Assembly (NCBI GenBank): GCA_029880025.1
Contig: JAOUPE010000027.1
Location: 1-11,236, forward strand
Source: Caldifarciminota bacterium
GTDB taxonomy: Bacteria; Hydrothermota; Tepidihabitantia; Tepidihabitantales; JAOUPE01
Direction: 5' to 3'
DNA: 11,236 nt
The notes beneath the pieces are model-generated. The model searched no databases, was not told where the DNA came from, and saw nothing but the letters and a program-made list of their open reading frames with translations. Positions 5,732 to 11,236 of this stretch are shown piece after piece. The position numbers were made by a program, and so were the translations under genes. Each line of letters opens with the position of its first letter. The first letter of the stretch is position 1.

Positions 5732-6628
5732 TTGAATTTTAAGGTTTCAGTAATCGTTCCCGCCTATAATGAAGCTCTGAATATCGATATTTTGCTTGAG
5801 GAATTGTCAAAAGCGTTAAGCCAAGAGTATGAAATCATTATTATTGATGATGGCAGTAATGACGAAACTTATGCAATAGCCGAGAAAGCAAGGTCTAAGT
5901 ACCCATTTCTACGAGTTGCACAGCATAACCGAAATCTGGGCAAGACCCAGACGATAATCACTGGTGCCGCAATTGCCTCAGGTGATATTTTGGTTGTTTT
6001 CGATGCCGATTTACAGTTTGCAGCCTCGGATATTCCACGCCTTATCGAAAAGATTGACCAAGGAGCCGATGTCTGTGTTGGCTGGAAACAAGGGAAATAC
6101 GAAAAATGGCTGGTCTCTTCGATTTACAATTATTTAGCTCGTAAAATCTTTAAGCTTGAAGTACATGATATTAATGCGGTCAAAGCATTTCGTAAAGAGG
6201 TGCTTGAGCAAATTGAATTGCGTAAAGATTGGCATCGCTATATCGTCCCATTGGCTGCGGTCCGGGATTATCGAATAACCGAAATTCCAGTGAAACTCTA
6301 TCCCCGGAGATTTGGCAAGCCAAAATATCAGAGCCCGTTTCGAATCCTGATTGGTTTCTTCGATTTACTGGCGGTCGGGTTTCAAATGACATTTATGCGT
6401 AAGCCAATGCTATACTTTGGAGCCATCGGCACCGTCTCAATTTTTTTGGGTTTTGTGATTGGCATAATAACCGTCATTTTGCGGCTATTGGGGCATGGTT
6501 TTCGTCCACTACTATATCTGGTGATACTCTTAATCATCGGAGGTTTAATGCTATTTGCCCTTGGTTTCTTGGGCGAGGCAGTAGCGACGATAACCGACCG
6601 ATTGGAAAAACTGGTTAAAAAATCTTGA
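5732..6628 (+). CDS. GT2 glycosyltransferase, polyprenol-phosphate sugar transferase type
   Basis: This 298-residue enzyme should transfer a sugar from a nucleotide donor to a lipid carrier such as undecaprenyl phosphate, at the cytoplasmic face of the membrane. The GT-A fold is marked by V-S-V-I-V-P-A-Y-N-E (5-14), I-D-D-G-S (38-42), N-R-N-L-G-K (66-71) and the metal-binding D-A-D at 91-93. Two hydrophobic segments between about 227 and 285 are the C-terminal membrane anchors seen in GtrB/DPM-like members. The start is TTG: an in-frame TAA at 5708 and the promoter box leave no other start codon, and no Shine-Dalgarno site is present. The stop codon overlaps the next ATG by one base, so translation is probably coupled to the flippase-like gene. 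The sugar and acceptor cannot be read from the sequence. Confidence 0.92.
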   Translation: MNFKVSVIVPAYNEALNIDILLEELSKALSQEYEIIIIDDGSNDETYAIAEKARSKYPFLRVAQHNRNLGKTQTIITGAAIASGDILVVFDADLQFAASDIPRLIEKIDQGADVCVGWKQGKYEKWLVSSIYNYLARKIFKLEVHDINAVKAFRKEVLEQIELRKDWHRYIVPLAAVRDYRITEIPVKLYPRRFGKPKYQSPFRILIGFFDLLAVGFQMTFMRKPMLYFGAIGTVSIFLGFVIGIITVILRLLGHGFRPLLYLVILLIIGGLMLFALGFLGEAVATITDRLEKLVKKS

Positions 6629-7629
6629 TGAAGCACATTTTTAATATCTTAAGGATTGTCATTGCCCTTGCCCTTTTAACCTGGCTTTTGTCCAAGGTGA
6701 ACCTCAAAGAATCGATTTCACAAATGCGCAGTGCCCATCCTCTTTTCCTGTTGCTTTCGGTTATCACCTTTCTGTTTCTGATTTTAATTTCGGTCTGGCG
6801 CTGGAAAATAATCCTTAATGCTCGAAATCAACATTTTGCCACTGGCTATCTTACCAAAGTTTATTTCGCCGGCTGGTTTTTCAATAACATTTTACCGACC
6901 TCGATTGGGGGTGACGTAATTAGAGTCATTTATAGTATAAAGGAAAACAATAAAACCTTAGCTTTTTCTGCCACCTTTGTTGACCGTATGATTGGTTTTG
7001 TTGGACTATTCTTTTTTGCCCTTTGTGCCTCGTTCTCGTTATTAATCCTGAGACGTCAGACCAGTTTTCTTGTGTTAAATATTTTCGGATTCTTGATTTT
7101 ACTATTGATTGTTCTCATTTTATTCTCGGACCGCGCGCATCGAATGTTCTCAAAAATTTTTGGCAGAATCAAAATATTCCGCATCGGAGAGATTTTTGAA
7201 AAAGTTTATGCTACGGTTAAAGAGTATCGAAAATTCAAAATGGCTTTGTTCTTGAGTTTTTTATTGTCGCTTCTGTTACAAGCCGACTTTGCTTTAACCT
7301 GGTATTTTGCCGGTTATGCGGTTGGTGCGAAAATTTCGGTCCTCTATTATTTCCTCTATATTCCAATCATCGGTCTACTGACAATGATTCCCTTGTCGAT
7401 TGGTGGACTCGGCATTCGGGAAAATTCCTTTGTCGCATTTTTTAGTAACCTGGGTCTAGCTGAGACCATAGCAACTTCAACCTCGCTGCTTTTTTTAATC
7501 ATTAATTTTATCTATGCCATAATTGGCGGAATAGTTTTTCTATTTTTAAAACGTAGAAAAGAGATAAAAAAGGAGGGTTATGATGTTACCTTTGCCCAGA
7601 CCAAACCTGGCGAATGTAAAACCCTATAA
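6628..7629 (+). CDS. LPG-synthase-TM / AglD-like integral membrane protein
   Basis: This 333-residue polytopic protein belongs to the family of the MprF flippase-like membrane domain, UPF0104 and archaeal AglD. Members are thought to handle or flip lipid-linked molecules. Family marks are N-N-I-L-P-T-S-I-G-G-D-V-I-R (86-99), V-D-R-x-x-G near residue 122, and P-L-S-I-G-G-L-G-I-R-E (255-265), set among about seven to eight hydrophobic helices. There is no soluble aminoacyl-transferase domain, so this is not a full lysyl-phosphatidylglycerol synthase. The ATG overlaps the TGA of the GT2 gene. The pairing suggests that the transferase loads a lipid carrier and this protein moves or uses it, which is inference. 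The last 15 or so residues are polar and are encoded inside the start of hisC, an overlap of 47 nt. Homologues usually end near the basic K-R-R-K just before. Confidence 0.88.
   Translation: MKHIFNILRIVIALALLTWLLSKVNLKESISQMRSAHPLFLLLSVITFLFLILISVWRWKIILNARNQHFATGYLTKVYFAGWFFNNILPTSIGGDVIRVIYSIKENNKTLAFSATFVDRMIGFVGLFFFALCASFSLLILRRQTSFLVLNIFGFLILLLIVLILFSDRAHRMFSKIFGRIKIFRIGEIFEKVYATVKEYRKFKMALFLSFLLSLLLQADFALTWYFAGYAVGAKISVLYYFLYIPIIGLLTMIPLSIGGLGIRENSFVAFFSNLGLAETIATSTSLLFLIINFIYAIIGGIVFLFLKRRKEIKKEGYDVTFAQTKPGECKTL
7571..7576 (+). promoter_or_regulatory. Ribosome binding site of hisC, inside the upstream gene
   Basis: A full AGGAGG lies within the 3' end of the flippase-like gene. It is 3 nt from the first ATG (7580) and 6 nt from the second (7583), so it selects the second. 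It is one of two clear Shine-Dalgarno sites in the window. Confidence 0.8.
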
Positions 7630-8680
7630 ACCCGGTAAACCGATTGAAGAATTAATCCGGGAATTAAAGCTTAAGGGTGAAGTAATAAAACTGGCTTCCA
7701 ATGAAAATCCCTTAGGTGCCTCACCAAAAGCGATTGCCGCAATACGTAAGTTTATCGCCGAGAGCTATCTATATCCGGATGATAACGTCTATTATCTGCG
7801 CCAAGCTTTAGCAAAAAAATTTAAACTCGACATGGATTGGGTCATGGTTGGTGACGGTTCGGTAGAACTCATCTATTTAGCCTGTCTTGCTTATCTTCGC
7901 CCAGAAGACGAGTTATTAGTCAGCGAGCACTCGTTTATCATTGCTAAGATTGGTGCCAGGGTGATGGACAGTAGAGTGACCGAAATCCCACTTAGGGATG
8001 ACTATACCCATGATTTGAGTCGAATTCTTAAATCGATTAATTCGGCAACAAAAATTATCTATATCGATAATCCAATCAACCCGTTAGGCACAATCGTTAA
8101 AAAACGCGAACTCGGGCAATTTATTGAACAGGTGCCAGAGGATGTTTTAGTGATTCTGGATGAAGCCTATTATGAATACATTGCTACCAAGGACTATCCG
8201 GATTCGATTAAATACTTAAGAGATGGTAAGAATGTGATGATCCTTCGCACTTATTCTAAGATATATGGTTTAGCCGGCTTACGCTTAGGTTATGGACTTT
8301 CTAAACCCGAAATTATTGCGAATCTTATGAAGGTGCGATACCCTTTCAATGTTAACCGTCTGGCTCAGATCGCCGGCATTGCCGCTTTGAAAGATTTGCG
8401 ACATGCTCAGCGTTCTCGAAAAATTAACGAAGCCGGTAAAAAATTTCTATACCCAGAACTAAAGAAATTGAAACTGTTCTTCATACCAACCTATGCCAAT
8501 TTTATCTTTGTCAGCTTTGTTGAAGATTCGCACGTGATTTACGAAAGACTACTACGCCTTGGAGTAATAACCCGAACCGTTAAAGAATATGGTTTTCCTA
8601 ATGCCTTGCGAATAACCATCGGTACACCGGCCCAGAACCGCAGGCTGATTGAGGCATTGAAACAGGTCGTAAGGCGATAA
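7583..8680 (+). CDS. hisC: Histidinol-phosphate aminotransferase
   Basis: This PLP enzyme of the fold-I aminotransferase group moves an amino group from glutamate to imidazole-acetol phosphate in histidine synthesis. Marks in order are K-L-A-S-N-E-N-P-L-G near the N-terminus, G-D-G-S-V-E-L-I, N-P-I-N-P-L-G (163-169), D-E-A-Y-Y-E-Y (from 193), and L-R-T-Y-S-K-I-Y-G-L-A-G-L-R-L-G-Y-G with the PLP Lys at 226. Further on is R-Y-P-F-N-V-N, typical of HisC. At 365 residues it has normal family length. The usual N-P-N-N-P-T-G is changed to N-P-I-N-P-L-G, which keeps the PLP-contacting Asn. The start is ATG 7583 because AGGAGG is optimally spaced from it. No other his gene is nearby. HisC-like enzymes may also serve aromatic amino acid synthesis, so substrate breadth is open. 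Confidence 0.92.
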   Translation: MLPLPRPNLANVKPYKPGKPIEELIRELKLKGEVIKLASNENPLGASPKAIAAIRKFIAESYLYPDDNVYYLRQALAKKFKLDMDWVMVGDGSVELIYLACLAYLRPEDELLVSEHSFIIAKIGARVMDSRVTEIPLRDDYTHDLSRILKSINSATKIIYIDNPINPLGTIVKKRELGQFIEQVPEDVLVILDEAYYEYIATKDYPDSIKYLRDGKNVMILRTYSKIYGLAGLRLGYGLSKPEIIANLMKVRYPFNVNRLAQIAGIAALKDLRHAQRSRKINEAGKKFLYPELKKLKLFFIPTYANFIFVSFVEDSHVIYERLLRLGVITRTVKEYGFPNALRITIGTPAQNRRLIEALKQVVRR

Positions 8681-8696
8681 TATAGTAATATTAAAA

Positions 8697-8733
8697 AAAT
8701 CAAAAATAGTTCCAGTTGTTTAATTTTTGATTT
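8697..8733 (+). terminator. A+T-rich 11-bp inverted repeat between hisC and the Gate pair
   Basis: AAATCAAAAAT (8697-8707) is an exact reverse complement of ATTTTTGATTT (8723-8733), with a 15-nt loop, starting 17 nt after the hisC stop. The right arm supplies a short T-run. The low G+C of the stem makes terminator function uncertain. It may separate hisC from the Gate genes. Confidence 0.35.
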
Positions 8734-8758
8734 AATCTAATCCTAGTCAAAATAACCT

Positions 8759-9187
8759 TTGAAAATTTTTAAAATAACCGGTGAATTTTTCCTCGCCGTA
8801 TTAAAACGAACCGCTTTTTCCTTCCTTGATTTAATGAAAATAATTGTTCCGGTTTATACGATGATGACGATTCTCTCTTATACACCGGTAATTAAATTTT
8901 TAGCTGATTGGCTGAAACCAGCGATGAAAATATTCGGCTTGCCGGGTGAAAGCGCCCTGGCTTTAATCCTTGGCAATTTTATCAATCTCTATGCCGCAAT
9001 CGGGGTTATGCCACTGCTCCATCTTACACCCTGGCAAACGACAACGATTGCACTGATGCTTTTGACATCTCACAGCCAATTATTAGAGACTTCGGTCTTC
9101 TTCAAATTGAAAACCAGGGCGATATTCCTTTTGATTTTACGGCTATCAGTTGCAATTATGGTTGGTCTGCTCTTGGCTTTAAGATGA
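8759..9187 (+). CDS. Half-size Gate-domain (nucleoside-recognition) membrane protein, first of a pair
   Basis: This 142-residue protein is nearly all hydrophobic helices and resembles the nucleoside-recognition/Gate domain shared by nucleoside transporters, FeoB and the spore maturation proteins SpmA and SpmB. Marks are the amphipathic start, the pattern G-N-F-I-N-L-Y-A-A-I-G-V-M in the middle, and a polar T-S-H-S-Q-L-L-E-T-S (103-112) with His105 and Glu110 in an otherwise apolar segment. An in-frame TAA at 8753 limits the start to TTG 8759 or later. There is no Shine-Dalgarno site and only a poor promoter (TTGATT, 15 nt, CAAAAT), so the start is the weakest in the window. The stop overlaps the next start as ATGA, which implies coupled translation and equal amounts of the two proteins. 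Substrate and direction of transport are unknown. Confidence 0.75.
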   Translation: MKIFKITGEFFLAVLKRTAFSFLDLMKIIVPVYTMMTILSYTPVIKFLADWLKPAMKIFGLPGESALALILGNFINLYAAIGVMPLLHLTPWQTTTIALMLLTSHSQLLETSVFFKLKTRAIFLLILRLSVAIMVGLLLALR

Positions 9188-9609
9188 ATATTAAAAATTA
9201 TTTCGTAGGCTTATTAAATTTGGGTTGGAAAATTTTTGCCATACTCTTTCTGATATTTTTATTTCTGGAATTAGTCCAGCGGCTTGGGCTGCTGGCTAAG
9301 GGAAATAAAAGAATCGCTCGAGGGGTTCGATTTTTAGGATTCAGTGAACAGGCGGTTGCTCCGCTTTTAGCCGGAATCTTTTTTGGTATCCTTTATGGCG
9401 CCGGAGTCATCGCTGACCTGATAAAAAAACAGGGGGTTAATAAAAAACAGGTCTTATTGGTTTCTGTCTTTTTAGCGATGTGCCATGCGATTTTCGAAGA
9501 CACCGGTTTATTTTTAGTGCTCGGCGCCAATATCTTCTGGCTAACCGTGCCGAGATTAATTTTAGCATTTGGTTTAGTTTTTCTTACCAACCAGGTTTTC
9601 GCCGAATGA
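9184..9609 (+). CDS. Half-size Gate-domain membrane protein, second of a pair
   Basis: This 141-residue membrane protein is the partner of the gene before it and is probably a distant paralogue. Both have almost the same length and the same order of helices, and both carry a His-acidic motif at the same place: here A-M-C-H-A-I-F-E-D-T-G-L-F (98-110), with His101 and Glu105-Asp106. A G-I-L-Y-G-A-G-V-I stretch (68-76) corresponds to the L-Y-A-A-I-G-V-M of the first protein. It starts with the ATG in the shared ATGA at 9184-9187. The likeliest reading is that the two subunits assemble into one membrane complex equivalent to a full-length double-Gate transporter, like the paired SpmA/SpmB genes of sporeformers. 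This is inference, and neither protein can be named spmA or spmB from the sequence. Confidence 0.75.
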   Translation: MNIKNYFVGLLNLGWKIFAILFLIFLFLELVQRLGLLAKGNKRIARGVRFLGFSEQAVAPLLAGIFFGILYGAGVIADLIKKQGVNKKQVLLVSVFLAMCHAIFEDTGLFLVLGANIFWLTVPRLILAFGLVFLTNQVFAE

Positions 9610-9658
9610 ACCATAATCCTTTTTATGGCTCAATCAACAAACAGCCGGGATTCAATTC

Positions 9659-9687
9659 TTGAAATATTTACCGAATTTATTTATAAT
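9659..9687 (+). promoter_or_regulatory. Promoter of the histidine kinase gene
   Basis: TTGAAA (9659-9664, five of six) and a perfect TATAAT (9682-9687) are separated by 17 nt, the optimal spacing. The ATG at 9700 follows 12 nt after the -10 box, so the leader would be about 6 nt. The promoter argues against an in-frame ATG at 9625, which lies upstream of it. Confidence 0.7.
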
Positions 9688-9699
9688 AAGGTATCTTTA

Positions 9700-11236
9700 A
9701 TGAAAAAGACAAAACGGGGTTATCCCCTTTCAATTACACCTAATTTTATCGAGGATTTTCGCGCCATAGCTCATCGAATATTCCATTACGCCAATAGCGG
9801 TTTATTTAGAGATGAATTCATGCGCGAATGCTCAAAGATTCTTTTAGATTTCTCGGGTTGTGATGAAGTCGAACTTTGGGTAAAGGAGCATAATAAATAC
9901 TATCAAGGTAAGGTGGAAAACCGCGCGAAAGGATTATATAAATTCGGCACGGTGCCGATATCACAACCAGAAAATGATAAAACCGCGACTGCGCCAAAAA
10001 GTTTCAGTTTAGAAGATTTATGTCATAATATTATCCTCGGTCGTCGATGTACTACTTCTCCATTTTTTACCAAGAATGGCAGTTTTTGGACCAGCGATAC
10101 TAAAAAACCGGTCCAACTCAATTTCGGCACCAACCAATCCGCCTCAGGCGGACAAACCTATAATCTGGGCAACAATCAATATAATTCACTCGCGCTTATT
10201 CCGGTTACGGTTTCTAATGAAATCATCGGACTGTTACAATTGAAGAGCCAACATTCAAATTATTTTAAAGAAGACGAAATCAATTTTTTTGAGGGCATTG
10301 CACAAATTTTGGGCGATGCGCTGGTGACCAGGCATGCTCAGGTTTCATTAAGAGAACGGGTCAAAGAACTGTCCTGTTTATATGGTATCGCTCTTTTGGT
10401 GGAAAAACCCAACATATCTTTGGATGAGATCTTACAGGGCATTGCTGAATTGCTGCCACCGGCTATGTTGTATCCAAAGATTGCTTGTGCTCAAATCATA
10501 TTCGATGGTTGTTGTTTTTCGACTTCTGGGTTTGAAAAGGCTAAAGATAAATTATCCTCAGATATTATTATTGATGAAGCGAAACGGGGTATGATTGAAG
10601 TCGCTTATACCGAGAAAAAAGTGGAGCTCGATGAAGGTCCGTTTCTTAAAGAAGAACGAGACCTTATCGATACGGTGGCGAGTGAAGTAGCTCTCATCGT
10701 GGAACGGAGAAAAACCGCAGAAGACAAAGAAAGACTTCAAAACCAGCTCCGTCATGCTGACCGATTAGCCACTATCGGACAACTGGCGGCAGGGGTGGCT
10801 CATGAACTGAATGAACCGTTGGGCAATATTTTAGGTTTTGCCCAACTTGCCAAGAAATCTTTGCAATTACCAAAACAGACCGATAAAGATATCGATAATA
10901 TAGTAATGGCATCATTGCATGCCCGGGAAGTGATAAAAAAACTGATGTTTTTTGCCCGACAAATGCCGCCCAAGAAGGTCCAGGTTAATTTAAATCAATT
11001 GGTCGAAGATGGACTTTACTTTTTAAAATCACGCTGCGAAAAAGAAGGAATTAAAGTCGTGCGTTCGTTTTCTACTGACCTGCCCGAGATTACGGCTGAC
11101 CCATCACAACTGTACCAGGTTCTGGTAAATTTAGTGGTCAATGCGATTCAAGCCATTCCCAAAGGTGGCAAATTAACAATTCAGACCATTACCGGTAATG
11201 GTTATGTCTCATTAATCGTAGAAGATACTGGTATCG
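9700..11236 (+). CDS. GAF-containing sensor histidine kinase, 3' end truncated by window edge
   Basis: The frame is open from 9700 to the right edge, 512 codons with no stop. It encodes a kinase that should phosphorylate itself on His and pass the phosphate to a response regulator. Residues about 15-212 look like a GAF sensor domain (D-E-V-E-L-W near its start, L-A-L-I-P-V-x-V-x-x-E-I-I-G-L-L-Q-L near its end). A second sensor-like segment from 218 to about 345 contains L-L-P-P-A and E-G-P-F-L-K-E-E-R-D-L-I, recalled from other kinases. The phosphoacceptor motif is G-V-A-H-E-L-N-E-P-L-G, with His368. The ATPase domain shows the N box (N-L-V-V-N-A, 477-482) and the start of the G1 box (D-T-G at 509-511), where the window ends. 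No membrane helices are seen, so it is cytoplasmic. An alternative ATG at 9625 adds 25 residues; AAGG at 9688-9691 could serve 9700 on a read-through transcript. Confidence 0.93.
   Translation, partial: MKKTKRGYPLSITPNFIEDFRAIAHRIFHYANSGLFRDEFMRECSKILLDFSGCDEVELWVKEHNKYYQGKVENRAKGLYKFGTVPISQPENDKTATAPKSFSLEDLCHNIILGRRCTTSPFFTKNGSFWTSDTKKPVQLNFGTNQSASGGQTYNLGNNQYNSLALIPVTVSNEIIGLLQLKSQHSNYFKEDEINFFEGIAQILGDALVTRHAQVSLRERVKELSCLYGIALLVEKPNISLDEILQGIAELLPPAMLYPKIACAQIIFDGCCFSTSGFEKAKDKLSSDIIIDEAKRGMIEVAYTEKKVELDEGPFLKEERDLIDTVASEVALIVERRKTAEDKERLQNQLRHADRLATIGQLAAGVAHELNEPLGNILGFAQLAKKSLQLPKQTDKDIDNIVMASLHAREVIKKLMFFARQMPPKKVQVNLNQLVEDGLYFLKSRCEKEGIKVVRSFSTDLPEITADPSQLYQVLVNLVVNAIQAIPKGGKLTIQTITGNGYVSLIVEDTGI
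10138..10152. repeat. G+C-rich palindrome inside the kinase gene
   Basis: TCCGCC and GGCGGA flank a 3-nt TCA loop, forming a perfect 6-bp hairpin in a G+C-poor setting. It is read in frame as Ser-Ala-Ser-Gly-Gly (residues 147-151), in a loop of the GAF domain just before the strand at about 163. It resembles short palindromic elements scattered in some bacterial genomes, but only one copy is present here. Confidence 0.5.

Noticed and set aside
6180..6636. Two minus-strand frames opposite the GT2 gene
   Set aside because: They are shadows of a transferase with intact catalytic motifs.
10382..10755. Small frames on both strands inside the kinase gene
   Set aside because: The kinase frame is open across the whole stretch with GAF-like and kinase motifs, so these are shadows.
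1..11236. CRISPR array, insertion sequence, prophage or defence cassette
   Set aside because: No regularly spaced repeats, transposase, integrase, terminal repeats or known defence motifs were seen on either strand.

Overview
The window is ordinary bacterial chromosome with moderately low G+C. It is densely packed and shows no phage, insertion sequence or CRISPR array. An OmpA-like protein with a signal peptide implies an outer membrane. The SpoIID-type protein, pyruvoyl arginine decarboxylase, TM1367-like cyclophilin-fold protein and paired Gate-domain proteins together are typical of deep-branching, often thermophilic or uncultivated lineages (for example WOR-3/Stahlbacteria-like, Cloacimonadota-like or Thermotogota neighbours). 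That placement is inference from gene content and was not tested.

Layout. (1) Positions 3-1139, plus strand: a SpoIID/LytB-domain protein whose N-terminal signal segment runs off the left edge. (2) Positions 1263-2396, minus strand: a TM1367-like cyclophilin-fold protein, tRNA-Ala(CGC) and pyruvoyl-dependent arginine decarboxylase, convergent with the SpoIID gene. (3) Positions 2409-2491: a divergent promoter region whose two -35 boxes lie in a 9-bp inverted repeat. (4) Positions 2586-4244: an envelope protein with a barrel-like region, two carboxypeptidase-regulatory-like domains and an OmpA peptidoglycan-binding domain. (5) Positions 4360-5493: an MFS permease. (6) Positions 5732-8680: a tight run of a GT2 polyprenol-phosphate-type glycosyltransferase, an LPG-synthase-TM/AglD-like membrane protein and HisC. 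(7) Positions 8759-9609: two overlapping half-size Gate-domain membrane proteins. (8) Position 9700 to the right edge: a GAF-containing histidine kinase, cut within its ATPase domain.

How the genes fit together. The SpoIID and OmpA products both act on or bind peptidoglycan, and the GT2/flippase-like pair probably builds or moves a lipid-linked sugar, so much of the window concerns the cell envelope. HisC and arginine decarboxylase are lone metabolic genes without pathway neighbours. The kinase has its own promoter and may control genes beyond the right edge.

The most interesting signal is regulatory. Two start codons (GTG at 4360, TTG at 5732) sit only 6-7 nt after a -10 box, and two more genes sit 12 nt after one, which suggests leaderless or near-leaderless mRNAs. 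The OmpA gene instead has an 88-nt leader and a strong Shine-Dalgarno site. Just upstream of the GT2 promoter is an exact 11-bp tandem repeat that looks like an operator. A G+C-rich 15-bp palindrome lies inside the kinase gene. I found no clear evidence of a wholly new multi-gene system.
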